Below the pieces are notes generated by a model. It did no database searches, had not been told where the DNA came from, and worked only from the letters and a program-made list of their open reading frames with translations. The position numbers and the translations under genes were made by a program. A DNA stretch of 64,000 nt, from assembly GCF_020882245.1 (NCBI RefSeq), contig NC_083598.1:35625858-35689857 (forward strand). Direction: 5' to 3'. This stretch comes from Rhopalosiphum padi. Its lineage: Eukaryota; Arthropoda; Insecta; Hemiptera; Aphididae. Below are positions 39,621 through 52,325 of the stretch, piece by piece (position 1 is the stretch's first letter; the number at the start of each line of letters is the position of its first letter).

Positions 39621-42600
39621 TTATGGGTGGCGTTGGCAGTAATAAAAATTTGTCATAGAATTATATTATATTCTATTTTTAATAGGTTCACTACTAGCTG
39701 TTATTACAACTGTGCAATCACGCAAATGGCATCGATATGGTTGTACACACCGAAATGACGTTTGCTATCGCAATGAGCCTACGACTGACTATAATAATAA
39801 TATTTTCCAGTTTCCCGAACGCATACAATTTAATGTCAATTAATATACGATATAAAGTTCCAATACGCCCTCGTGTGTCAGCGATGCAGTTTACATTGAT
39901 AAATTAAATTAAATGTTTGATCTGCAATGCAACGGGATATACCAAAATGTGTACTATATTATTAATAAACTGTAGAATTATAATTAAATGAACACGAATA
40001 GTACAGCCGAAATTATAGCATATAATATTCACTGTTTAATTATCATAATATACAGAGGTAATATCGTATAATTTTTATTTGTTCAAACAAATAATTTCAA
40101 TATACATTTATCTATGGTTATAATTTACAATTAATTATCACCATATGCATTCAGAATAATAATATATTAATATATTTTTAATCCTCGGTTAATGCAAGGA
40201 ATTCGTCATATTGTTTTCCTAATAATGTAGTATAATGATTAATAATAATCATAAGATATTTAGGAGTAAGAACCTATATAACGTCATGACCGGATATTAT
40301 AATAATTTTAATTCAAAATCCTTCATATGTATTTCAGACTTTTAACAGTTTTATACATTCTTAAAGCGTCATTAACTTCCTACAAATAATATAATTTACT
40401 ATAATAAGTATAGCAAAATCGAATACAATAATGTGCATCGAGTATAATAGAGCTACCTACTCGTAAAAGACACGCACGTGATCTAGTGCCGTTTTAATTT
40501 TTTTGCATAATTTGTAATACGTATAATATATTTATTTTCATAAAATAAAGCGTACGTGACGGACAAAACAGTTTAGTCGTCGGCATTATGTCACTACTTC
40601 TGATGTGCGTAGCTACCGCTTCGTCATAAAATAAGTACACTACAATAATTATCGTTATTTATGTGCAAATATCTATGACATTTATTGTGTTTTATGTGCC
40701 ACTTTTTTTTTTTTTAATCAGATAAATCTATAGGTTCTGATCAGAAAAGAAAATATCAAAACATAACTATTAAATATCTTTCCGCGTCTACAAAAACGTA
40801 TTTACCATTTTTTTCTGCACATCACACGAGTGTTGTATAATTTAAGCGTTTTTTCTTTTTTTAATTTAGAATGTTTCTCATTTATTGTATAAGTTATACA
40901 AAGTGTAAACGCTAATAAAAAGTAACATTGGGATTGGAATGTAGCGACATTTGTACTATTCAATGGATAATATTGTATAGTGTTACTGTCGCTCAACGCT
41001 ATACTGACGAAAATAAGCGATAATCACCTTATATTCACATAGCTAAAAAATAAAAGTAGTGAACTTCTGTAGTAGCTATTATTATTATTATTATTAATAT
41101 CGTAATAGTCTTGCAAATCGAATGGCTTATTTTTCGTAGTGACAAAATGAGCGACTAATTATACGCATACAGGTAGGTATAAGGTAGGTACATTATAAAT
41201 GTGTTATGCACTGTGTTTATATACACAGTTATATACGTGTGATACTTTTACAATAAACACATCATATACTTTAGCACCCATTTTGGTATTTGAATAATCT
41301 ATAATCATAATATAGGTATTATTTGTTAATATTAATATCGTAAATACGAATTTATAAAATGGTTCAAAGAGGGTAAAAAATATAAATTTATTTTATTTTT
41401 ACTTGGTTTAGCTTAAAATACTAAATAGTATATGGAAACATAAAGGTAATAATATAGATACTTAAAATATATTATAATGTTCTAGTTCTATATAAATGGG
41501 ATTTTTTTTTTTATACTGAGAACTCGAGAATTGAGATTAATAGCTATATTAACGATTTATTTAACACTAATTTAGAGTTACCGTCGGGGGACTTACCTTT
41601 TTATTTATTGAATTCATATTTGAAAATATTATACTGAACTGTTGGTGAGTACGGTTGGATTAAAAATGTATTCATCAGCTATTTCTCATTCAACACCTTT
41701 TATTTTGCTTGATCCAGTTAGAATTGTCTGTAACATTTAAAAATATGCATCAAAATACTTGTAAACGTTTGTTTTGGCCACGTAGTATAATATTATATTT
41801 TATAATCAAATAACTGATTTTTATTCCAATGTTTTGTATTGTATACATTTTTATTTGGAATATTTGTTAGTTTGAGATAATACGTACAACGGTAAAAATA
41901 AAACTATTATCAAATCAAATAATTTATAAAATTGAATTGCTTAGGATTGTATTATTTCAAAATCTACTTGTAAATTTATTGTGCATGAAACCAAAATCGA
42001 TTAAAAATTGAATAAAAATGTGTATATTCTATATTCACTATTATAATGATTATTATATATTCAAGTGATATTTAAAGTACATAATACATATTATAGGCTT
42101 TTCTAATAATAAATAAACGTGTATAGTCTTGTATTGTTCATAATGTAACCATCATTATTTTAACTACTATAATGATTTTTCGAACCCCTTTACAGTTCGT
42201 TCATTGACAACTGACAAGGCCCCTCGAATTATTATATCTAAGCATTTTATCTTTTCGGTTGAATGCATTGGGTGATATAAAGGGTTTCAAATAGTCTTTG
42301 AAAAAATATACTCGTATGCCATTTTCAGAATTTTTGGAGTATATAATATTACCATATCACTTGTTTGACTTATTATATTATATATTTATTAGTCTATGGT
42401 TTTAATATTATTTAAATAATATCAAAAAAGTACGAAAAATAAAACAAATAATTACCTTAATACATATTTTCATGATGCCAATACACTTTATTTAAAATAG
42501 CTATAGTGTTCACTTGAAAACTTATATTAATGTTATAATAATTAGCATTATCTTGATTCATGAAGTATTGAAATACATAGTATTAATATAGTATAAAAAT

Positions 42601-43420
42601 AGTTTCTAAATTTATTATAATATTGCATATTATTTTAATAATAAAAATATTCATGAATAATTTTACTTAGTTAAAATCAAATAAAAATTATTGATTACTT
42701 ATAATATGCGCACATAATAATATATTAGATTTTGTTATTATTACGCATACCTGCATACTATAGATATTTACTTTTAAACATCAAAGAACTTACTACAGAC
42801 AATTTGTAAATATTTAAGAATTGCATAAATTATATTCGAGTTTGTGTGCACGATGTCACAGATAGGTACTCATTCAAAACAACAACATTATGAAAATTAA
42901 CTATAAATAGTATAAATTCGAAAATGTATTAAACAATTTATAACTAATATGCGTATACCTATGATATCATAATATTGTACAGTAATCTGTATCATTTATT
43001 TTTATTTACTAACAAATGCATTAATTAAAAAAGTTTTTTATCGAATATAATAATATAGTTTATCAAAATATGTATTATTAGTTAGACTACAGAGGAAACA
43101 CAAATACTTTAAAGTTTAAAATTCACAGATCGTTACTCACGGTCAATATACTTTAATATTGTATTACACTATAAATTGTCATTAAAAATTATGATATCAT
43201 ACAAATTGATATACATTCAATATTGTTATACACGTATAAAATCAATATTTTGTAAAAATTCACGTAACAAACTAGCGTAGAATATACGTATTATTAAGTA
43301 CTTACGCGGGACTTAGTACGAAGTATGTATACTTACTCTATCTCAAAACTCAATTTATTGTTTTAATGAAGTTAAAAATATATTATATAATATTATTATA
43401 TTATGCATCGGAGAATATCG
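39621..43420. other. Long AT-rich spacer
   Basis: Nearly 4 kb of A/T-rich sequence with no credible frame. It holds a (TTA)n array at about 41079-41096, a paired AGGTAGGTA segment at 41171-41191, a small hairpin (ACTGTGT/ACACAGT, 41210-41229) and a short balanced patch at about 42180-42300. Confidence 0.55.
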
Positions 43421-44430
43421 TCACTTAGGTAACATCTGTTGCTTACGCCACCACCGCTGCTACCAGTATAGTTTAATAATAATATACGCTAGTGCAGTGT
43501 TAACGGCAACTTTTTTCGAGCAACGTGTGCGGAAGTGCGCGAAAAAGGGGATATAACCGTTTCAAATTTATCGAATATACATTTTTTTATTATTATTATT
43601 ATTATTTTTACATTTTCACCCCCGTCGATATTAGTCGCTCGCCTTGCGTGACAGGGAAATCATCGTCGTGCCTATCCCCTTTCCGCGGCCATACCGTTGC
43701 CAAAACTCGTCGGCGGGCAGTGCGTCATGTTTCGATTTTTGTACCAAAATTGGACTATTATTTTTCCGATTTCGTTTCGACACGGTTTGAATTCACTGGG
43801 ATTTTGCGTTATTTTTTATTTATTGCACTTGTCGAAATCCGAATAAAACAAGCTCAACGATCCCGCACCGTTCGCCTGCACGACGGTCAACTGCAGTGTT
43901 TTCCAGTGTGTTGCAACACACGTTGCACGCACTCCGGCAGTATAATAAATCTTCATACTATAATATCGTCGTGTGTATATTATATAATATTATATATATA
44001 TGTGCGTAGTGCGTGCATATGATACGTGTTATGGCACTTATACTAATACTATACGCACATAATACAATGATTTGATATTTCTTCAAACCCTCGTGAAATT
44101 GGAGATTTTCCGATGGAAAACGCTATCTCCCAAAATTTCCGGTCCACTTTCCCTGAGGCTGTATAATTATTACATTCTGCCACCCACCACCACCACCACC
44201 GTCGCATATAATGCAACTTTTGTCGATGCACGCGTTATCCACCCCCCAGAGACTCAGGACTTTTCCAGGATTTCCAGTGCGTTAAACACCGTACGTAATT
44301 CGCGAGCCTGGACTTCCGGCGCGCCACCGTCAACCCTTTCGTGCAATGAGGGAGAAGACCCTCCACAAACTAAACTTTGGGTCAGTAATAAAAAAATTAA
44401 AAAAAACTAAAAACGAGAATTGTCACTGTT
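43421..44430. promoter_or_regulatory. CpG-rich region with the longest open frame
   Basis: Contains the longest open frame in the window (43525-44022, 165 codons), which needs a GTG start, reads a (TTA)n array as poly-Tyr and ends in Tyr/Ile-rich sequence; no domain is visible, so it is not called as a gene. Balanced sequence continues to 44400, with a CCACCACCACC tract at about 44183-44200. Confidence 0.3.
43588..43607. repeat. (TTA)n microsatellite
   Basis: About six TTA units between T runs. Confidence 0.8.
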
Positions 44431-44630
44431 GTAAATGTACAAAGAGACCGGACCTAACGGGGTGAGTCCCTAGTGAACACCAGCTGTTGTGTACTAGATT
44501 CCGTATTCAGATATCAATGGTCATCGGAGACTCGAGGGTACTGTTTGTTAATTAATCTCTGGTCGAATTTTCCTCCCCAAATAATAAATATCTCAGGACG
44601 GTCTGTAGTTTAATTGGTTCGGCAGTTTAA
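44431..44630. promoter_or_regulatory. Candidate conserved noncoding block
   Basis: About 200 bp of complex sequence with TTAATTAATCTCTGG and CAGCTGTTG words, ending at an A homopolymer near 44630. Frames are closed by stops. Confidence 0.25.
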
Positions 44631-45460
44631 AAAAAAAAAAAATTTATGCACCGCAATATTTGATAATGGGCTTTTTTGTTCGAAATTAATTTTTGGAAAA
44701 TTGTGAACAGAGTATTAGAGGATGGTATTACGTTAAAATGAATATCGAAACACACATATATAGTTACACTTGTAGAAATAATAAGAATAAATATTTCGTT
44801 TCATAATTATTATAATATACTTAGGGATATAGTAATATTAATATAATGTATAGATTTTGAATAAATATTACGATTTTAAACATGATAAAATGCCATTGAT
44901 ATTATTTAGACTATGGAATATTCTATTATACAATACTGTTTGAAATGTATTCGATATTTATGTGTAACGTTAAAGTTTTTTTTTTGAATAAGTCAATTGT
45001 TTTTGACTTTTGGTAAAAAGTATTGTAAAAACGTTTTAGAATTGAATACAAAACATTTTCCTACGGAATATTTATCACTTTTCAGCAATCGTTTGATATC
45101 AAACAATTTAAAATAACACGATAAAAAACTAAAATAAAAAACTAAATGTAGCCAATATCTTAAAATATTATAAAACGCCCCCCCAATATACAATATTTGT
45201 CTAAAACAAATAATACATTTTACAAGAAACGCAAAAATATGAAGAGAGGAAAGCACGACCAACTCGCAGCATATCGATATGAAAATGTTTTCGTTTATCT
45301 CTGGCGCATATTCCTTTACAGTTTACAATTTGAACACAAACAGATAAATCGTTTATACATAGGTACCTACACTATATATGTTCTCCGATCCTTAAAACCA
45401 AAACAATATCTCACGTTGGGTATGTATAATTTAAATACCTTTCAGACGTGACACGATACG
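44631..45460. other. AT-rich spacer
   Basis: Holds a perfect 14-bp palindrome GTTTGATATCAAAC (45091-45104) and a short duplicated AAAAAACTAAA just after it. Small opposed frames are unrecognised. Confidence 0.5.
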
Positions 45461-46820
45461 AAGTTCGTAAAAGAACCGCACAACTGCACAAGTACAATTC
45501 CCACGCACAACATTGTATTATAATATACAATATAATGACGTCGTGTAAAGTTTGCGATTTACGTAACGCATTTCGTCCGCATGTGTGTAGGTATATGTAT
45601 ATACAGACCGGCTAGGGCGGCGAACTTTCAGTTCGGGACTTGGTGCAGAAATAAAAAAAAACACTTCGCATTATAAATAAAACGTTCCCATCCGAGGCGC
45701 AAAACTCCGGCTGCGCGTGGGAGTAGGTGGTATAAAATGTCTGGAAATAGTCTGGACCAAAACCACCGCCGCCGCCACCACCGATGGGTTTTAAAAGCGG
45801 TCGCAGACGGGAAACCGATACACAAGTTCACATGCGACGTATCTCTCCTATCTCGTATAACTTTGTAGTATATTATACACGTGTGTGTGCCGCGCGTACA
45901 CATATTATATACACATCGTCGCACACACTAACGCGTAAACGCTGCGAGTTTAACGGAGTTTTAGGGACATCGAGTGTGTGTGTGTATTGCGTCGCGACGA
46001 CCATTAATTGGACCTTGGGAGTGGACCAGCTGTACGGATCGCGAGCCTAATGCGCGTATTTACTGCTGCGGCGGACGACCGGAGCGCGGTAGGGGTGAAA
46101 GTGCGCGTAACGGCGTGGCTGCGACGGCGGTGGCAAATTATGGGCTTTTCGATTGTCAACCCCTTCCACCGTCACCGGTCAGCGGTGCGTATACAAAGTA
46201 TATTCAATACACACGCACTTTTGACCTGTGGGGTGGGGGAGGGAATGACAGACGATCGGCGGAAAGTCGATCGCACAGTGCCCTGTATATATTGTAATAG
46301 TATAATATACATTATGTCATTATAGATAATAATAATACAGTCACTGTCCACTGGTCGGTATATCGGAGTTGCCGCGGTGACGTGAATGTTATGGGGACAC
46401 GATTGTTATTCGTATATGCATGGCGAAAACGGATTTTCCGGATTTCCGGTAGCAAAGCTGTTTTTCAAACGTCTGCACCTGCCGCGTGTCACACAGTTTT
46501 AGCGACGCCACGATATACGCACGTATATAATATTATATTATATAATATGACGCAGCGATCGATAGGACCGCTGTGAAATATTCGACGAAGAGTTTTTTGT
46601 TGTTTTAATCCTTTTTCATGCGCCGTATACGGTTTGATGCACATTTCATTCGTAAATCGCGTTCTAGAGAAATTAGATTTGTTTTCCGAATGTTATTTTT
46701 TTTACATTTATTTTAATCCGCCCGCGACGTATAAATAATGACGTACTGTCGTCACCGTTTCAATTACCATACGGTCTATTTTTAACATCAAACCGATTCC
46801 GGTGACACACGCATAATATT
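45461..46820. promoter_or_regulatory. CpG-rich region
   Basis: Dense CpG with GCCGCCGCCACCACCG-like sequence at about 45766-45783 and GGGGTGGGGGAGGG at about 46229-46242. Three overlapping plus-strand frames and one minus-strand frame of about 90-107 residues are open simultaneously, which is what GC-rich noncoding DNA gives. No domain recognised. Confidence 0.3.
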
Positions 46821-47710
46821 CATTTCGATGTATTTTCTTATTCCTAATAGAACGACATCAACGGTATGTTTACTCATGTGCGTGGCTTATGATATTATCA
46901 AAAAACAGCCGTATTATCTTGGCAACGACTCGTCAAAAACGTGCGAGATTCATTTTATACCACAATACGTTACACACATACGGTGCACTAAAATAGTCGA
47001 TATATTAATACTATTCTATTCGTCAAACGGATCTTTTATATGTACGCCCTAGTCCGTGTTTGTGCGTACAGTTTCAATATTTCATTTCTACAACATTCAT
47101 TATTATAATAATGTTATACAATAAAGGAAAAATATAAAACATTATTTTTAAACTATAAAGTGATTTAACGATATTTAAATAAAAGTGCACGTTGCCGATT
47201 TTACTATTTATATCACGATAACCTTTTTTTATTCGAATTCGGGAATTCCAGTGTTAAACTACATTGTTATTTTTTTGTTATTTGTAAAAACAATATTAAC
47301 TAAAAATAATATATAATAAAGATTAATTATGCAATATAAGTCAATAAATTAAATATAAAGCCATTATAACATTTTAAAACATTAAATATGTTAAGTAGGA
47401 TTTTTGTCGTAAGCAACAGTAACCTAATTTTCTCTAGACTTAAAAGGATATTTAAGATATTTTACAACTTATATTAGCTAATTATTCAGCAACCACTATA
47501 ACTGGATAAGCGGATAGCTATGCCTGTGAAAATATGAAATAGTCACCCAAATGTGTTTGATCGATTTAAAAATTATGTCGATACCTTATGTTAATTGAAA
47601 TTGCAAAAAGGCAAAAAAATAATAAAATTACAAATATATATTGATCTGCAAATTCTTAAAACCAATTTTTGATTTTTGCAATTCATTTTAAAAATATTGT
47701 CATATTTTAT
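46821..47710. other. Spacer, increasingly AT-rich
   Basis: A 74-codon frame at 46828-47052 has fairly even composition but no recognisable features. The rest is A/T-rich. Confidence 0.45.
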
Positions 47711-47935
47711 TAATCGGTCGGAGTATCGGACAAAGTCGACCCTCCGATTTCACAGACATCCCGAAGTCGTAGTGACATATTAATATTATGTGCGTGAAAT
47801 TCATTCTCGGCCGTCATCGTGCGTAAGGCAGTATACTGCTGGTAGGCAGGATTCATATAATCCTCTCCGACCAATTATGGAGACGTGACAACCGACAAAT
47901 TAGACAATCCCGCCTAATATCTTGGCTGTGGCTTA
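47711..47935. promoter_or_regulatory. Candidate conserved noncoding block
   Basis: About 220 bp of repeat-free, balanced sequence ending at a (TA)n array (47936-47952). Contains the perfect palindrome GCAGTATACTGC (about 47829-47840) and the small stem GGATT-CATAT-AATCC just after it. No frame survives. The dyads do not combine into one long hairpin. Confidence 0.3.
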
Positions 47936-48910
47936 TATATATATATATATATTTTTACATCAAAATAAATAGTTTGAACAGCCAGCAGAGTAATAGTAAG
48001 TTATAGCCAACATTGAAATATACAAAAGCTGCAATAAATCGTGGCAAATTAAATATATTTAAATAGTTATGGTGTGGATTCACCCTAGATAATGAATATC
48101 ATCTTTCCCAATTCACGGCTATTAAAATATACCTTTTTGATTTCAAAACTGTTATTTAAGCGTTAAACGTCGTCAATATTTTACATCGATAAATACTTTA
48201 TGAAGTCGCAAATGCCGTATAATACACCATTATACCAATACACCAATAAAAACCTTGTCTCAGTTAAAATGAAAAAGGGTTATGTTTAAGTCTTGGCGCA
48301 ATAAAGCTGGCCATTACGCTTAAATTATTATACGTACGATTTTTTTTATCTATCTGTGTACGAAAATGTTGTTTTACATTGGTCAGGGGACCATCAATTT
48401 TTTAAAAGATGTAATAAAAATAGGTTTTTACGTCCTCTCTCTCTCTCAATGATTCAATATTTGCAGCAACGAATTGAATTTTTATTTGGGTTCTGAGAAA
48501 TGTACGAGAAAATTCAAAACCAGCTACCCTAATATATAATTTAAAGTTCGAAAAAGGAGTCTAAAAAAAATAAAAATCATCTTCCTTCTAAAACTGTTGA
48601 CTTGGCTTGAAGAACATACATTTTTAAACGAGCGATCTCGATATTTAATATGAATGTAGTCCATCGCCCATCTGTTTTGTGAAGCCGAAATTCGAAAATT
48701 TTTACTATATCCGTTAAAATACAAGTAGGTAATATTACGTTATATTCATCGAATTATAAAACGTATAGTACTGTATTATATTGTACGTATTGTATGTGCG
48801 CGCATATTCCAATAAGTGCTATTTTATGGAATCAAGAGTATTTTTTCTGTGTGTAAATGTATTACGTAAATAATTTACACCGGTGGATAAAATTTGCATA
48901 GTGTAAAATT
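47936..48910. other. AT-rich spacer
   Basis: (TA)n array at the start; CTCTCTCTCT tract at about 48436-48448. No gene seen. Confidence 0.5.
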
Positions 48911-50370
48911 AAATACGACACAATTATGTATAGTTCATCGCGACAAAGTGTTTTAAATTATTCGTTTCCTACCACTCGGAGTCTCCGTGCGTATAATAAT
49001 AATAATAATAATAATTATTATTATTATATCGTCGAACGCGTTTCAATTAAACAAAAAGCAATAACGCGTTACTGTTTTAAATATTATCTTCAACGGTATA
49101 AATTCACAATGCACGAGTATAGGCGTATACCGTCTACCTACCAATAAATCGCGTTTTAAAACGTAATTTGTGAATATTATTTATACGAGTCACAACAGTA
49201 GCGAGTGTATTATTATTATAGCAACTTGTATATACCATAATAATAACATTATTCCGTGCCCGTTTTCAATCATCGTATCAAATTATGTTGATCTGCATTA
49301 AACGCATTTTGATAATCGTCGCCGCGGATAATCGACAATCGTTCGTATTTTATTCTCATACATAACGACGTAAAAATGTCGTACGATTTCAATTCAAACT
49401 GGGTAGAATAAAATAATATAGAACACGCATAGATCGTGTAAAATACCGATAAATATACCTACCTACATTATAATATGCAGTGCGCGTTACACCGTCGTGC
49501 CGTGGATGTTGTTATATTCACACACAAGTGTCAATGGACGGACAAGCGTACACGTAATCGCGTTTGCCACCATATAATTCTAATTCATTTCGAAATGGCT
49601 GTTGCACGGGACGACCCTGGGCACTATACTACCTACAGCGTATAATGTACCTATATATTATGCATATTGTTACTGCCGGATTCAATTAGCATAAACAATT
49701 CGGGTCAACGCCAGCAAAGTATATTATATATATATATTACCATTTGAACGCCATCGCTGTTTGCCGATTCAAGACCTTCCGGTTCAATCTGCTGTGTTAG
49801 GTTAGCCTTTTTGTCCGAAACGTACGAAGTTCAATGGATGCCGAAATAAATATAGTGTCATAATATTATCACTTTTCGTTTAGGACATAATAACCTACTT
49901 CTATTATGTTGTAATACGAGTATATATATATATATATATTTAACTATCTGTGAAGTGAGCTTAAACATTTTTTTCACATAAATAATATATACAAAATATG
50001 TATACGTATGACCTATGTATTAGCTATGTAATGGATTATGTGATTTAATTAAACATTTAAAAGGACATTTGGCTATTTTGGCGCATACGATTTACCTAGA
50101 TTCGAGTTTTTATCGTATACAACTAAAAAAATACTTAACACTCATTTAACAACGAATAATAGTGGCGACAACTTTCTGCTTTAGGACCTATCTTTTAATA
50201 TCCATTTCGTTAAATGTTGATTATAAATACCTATATTTTTTGTGAGCGCATAAACATAAACATTAAATTATTTGTTAAAATATTGCATTTTCATGCAAAC
50301 ATACTCACAATATGTACATGTACGTTTTTAATTTATCGAGGTAAAACGGCACGATGAACAGCTGTCTTCG
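48911..50370. other. Mixed spacer with CpG-containing patches
   Basis: Balanced patches at 49250-49350, 49480-49620 and 49740-49850 between AT-rich stretches; a (TA)n array at about 49921-49939. The 73-codon frame at 48926 reads an (AAT)n array as poly-Asn and is rejected. Confidence 0.4.
48992..49027. repeat. Mirror-paired (AAT)n-(ATT)n array
   Basis: About eight ATA/AAT units pass directly into about four TTA/ATT units, so the array is self-complementary and could extrude as a hairpin. Confidence 0.8.
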
Positions 50371-50725
50371 GCAGTAAAACGCGTTATTTTACGATGATTA
50401 AACTAACTATGGGTGGTGTCCGGAGTAAATTATAATGCGTTATCCCAATCTTCCCAATTTTCGACCGTGCCCGTCTCTGTCCGTAGGATTGTTCTGGCGT
50501 TTATTCACGTGGTTTAATGTGTGACAAAGCCAACGCAGATATTACAAATGTGTGTAAGAAACTGACATTTCTTATTGGCGTATAATGGATGCCTCCCGTG
50601 TCGTATAAATTCCACTTTCAGCCTTCGGGTCCGTCCGGTCTTTATGCAACAATAAAATCATTATTTTGAACGGGCCGAGGTTTCGATAAATATATCTAAT
50701 ACCTAAGCCATACATGAATTATGTT
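50371..50725. promoter_or_regulatory. Candidate conserved noncoding block
   Basis: About 350 bp without repeats, with words such as GTTTATTCACGTGGTTTAAT (E-box CACGTG) and TTTATGCAACAATAAAATCA, the latter having the look of homeodomain or Hox-type sites. No frame above about 40 codons. Bounded by low-complexity flanks. Confidence 0.3.
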
Positions 50726-51300
50726 TATGAACCGGTTCCTCCGCGTATGGCAAATACTAATAATTAGACATATTATTATTATTATTATTATTATAATGTA
50801 CGCTGATGATCAATATACAAACCTTTCCCGGTTAAAATGCCATCGATCATCGACGATTCTCCAACAGTAACGGTTGTTTACCAATATAAATAAAATATAT
50901 TACTGCACAAACCGGTCGGCATCTAACGTTAGTTCGGCGGGGTGCAGCGAATTTTAGCGATTTGACTAACGACTGGCCACCGTATAGTCACATTCGCGCT
51001 TCAATAATAACAATAATATACTTATTTTAATGAGACAAAAATATTTTTTCCATCTTTTTCAGTTTTCACCGACAGTTTTCGCCTATAATAATGTCAACTC
51101 CGTGTTATTTGTATTACTATAATATATACGCATGCTGTTCATCGAAACCGAACGGAACTCGCTGTTCGATTAGCCAATAGCTTGGATGGCCCCGCACTGC
51201 AGCGTGTGATTCTTCTACTACTATAAAATACTGATTATAGCTATTATATTATTTACAATTATGCGTCCTTAGCTTCAATGCATTGATTTATTGAATCAAT
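50726..51300. other. Spacer with (TTA)n array
   Basis: (TTA)n at about 50772-50793, then mixed sequence with CpG words (50930-51000, 51140-51210). No credible frame. Confidence 0.4.
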
Positions 51301-52325
51301 TTGATATACTTTTTTTTTTATTCATCTAAAAGTGGTGGACACATGTGATTGTGCATCGATTCACAACGATCACTGAGAAGTTTACCACAAACTCCAAAAA
51401 GACCATACACATGACGATTGCATAAATTTACCACTCCCAAAACATATCACAGCCGCACAGTAAGCGTTAGCTTTTGCGATTCCCAATTAGATTACAATTC
51501 GAACCCACCGTAACTTTCCCTGACTCCAACAGCTATTTATACTAATTTAATTAAAAAAACTAAAATTAACAATGATTTATAATTGTATAATACGCAATAA
51601 ATATTACCATTTTCGATAATATATGTTTGGTCCGTTACGGCTGCCAAGTCATCGTTTACGCAAAAATACAAATTAATGTAACACACGCATAATTTCAGGC
51701 GATAACCGGGATGACTAAAACGAAATCCATCTCGTGTCCAGCAGCATATTCTGTACAACTTTTTTCCTGCGACCTGCGTAATGCATTCCACCAAATATAA
51801 TAACTTTTCGTGTCACCCACATCTGAAATGTAGAGGCGCATCGTCAACTGACGTGACGCCAGAAGTGTACAATTCTCACTCACGGTTGGGTCTCGGAAAA
51901 ATGAATAATATTGCGGGTCAAACGATTGTCAACCCACTATCCGTATGTTTTAGGCTGAATAAATAGCCTTATTTATGCATAATCACCACATCAGACGGAT
52001 CGGTAGGCATCCTGGCGACAGACCTAAATCAAAGGATCTGACAATCATTGCACGGTGTCAATTTTTCGGTTTGATGTCTACCGTTGCGTTTTCAATATTC
52101 TAACAGGTGAACTTCCTTTTATCTTTTAGCAGAAGACGCATAATATACCATTCGGTGTCGGCCACAACAACTACAGACGGTGGTAATAAAGTGGAATTGG
52201 AAAATTCCATCAGTTCTCACATGTCTCAGGGGATTTTTCTGAGACTGTTTGCTTTGCTTTGAATTGTGATACATGTGTTTGCATATGCCTAGCTGTATGT
52301 GGTACATACGTCATACACTGTATAT
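51301..52325. promoter_or_regulatory. Large candidate conserved noncoding cluster (about 1 kb)
   Basis: Complex, microsatellite-free sequence occupies nearly the whole kilobase, interrupted only by an AT-rich dip at about 51540-51620. It includes E-box-like CACATGTGATTG, CAACTGACGTGACG (a CRE-like TGACGTGA), TGACAATCATTG and ACAGGTGAAC. Several short frames on both strands (62-85 codons) stay open but overlap one another and show no domain. A stem-loop lies at 52223-52245. The likeliest reading is a cluster of regulatory elements; small exons cannot be excluded. Confidence 0.35.
52223..52245. other. Perfect 7-bp stem-loop
   Basis: GTCTCAG (52223-52229) and CTGAGAC (52239-52245) flank a 9-nt loop. 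A second hairpin, GGAATT-GGAA-AATTCC, lies about 30 bp upstream. Role unknown; the loop has no T run expected of a terminator, and bacterial-type terminators are irrelevant here. Confidence 0.4.

Noticed and set aside
42180..42310. Balanced patch with ACAAGGCCCCTCG, considered as another transposon end
   Set aside because: No matching inverted terminus or flanking duplication could be found.
43525..44022. Longest open frame, 165 codons, plus strand
   Set aside because: Starts at GTG, reads a TTA microsatellite as poly-Tyr and ends in Tyr/Ile-rich sequence; no domain. Not credible as a eukaryotic gene.
45628..46325. Several overlapping frames of 88-107 codons on both strands
   Set aside because: Simultaneous openness of many frames is a GC-composition effect; none has a domain or good start context.
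47815..47870. TAAGGCAGTATACTGCTGG, first suspected as a miR-124- or iab-4-like precursor
   Set aside because: Similarity to either miRNA ends after a few bases, and the surrounding sequence does not fold into one long hairpin.
51480..51560. Minus-strand GGGTTCGAAT resembling a tRNA T-loop
   Set aside because: The bases either side do not form a 5-bp T stem, and no acceptor or anticodon stem can be placed.
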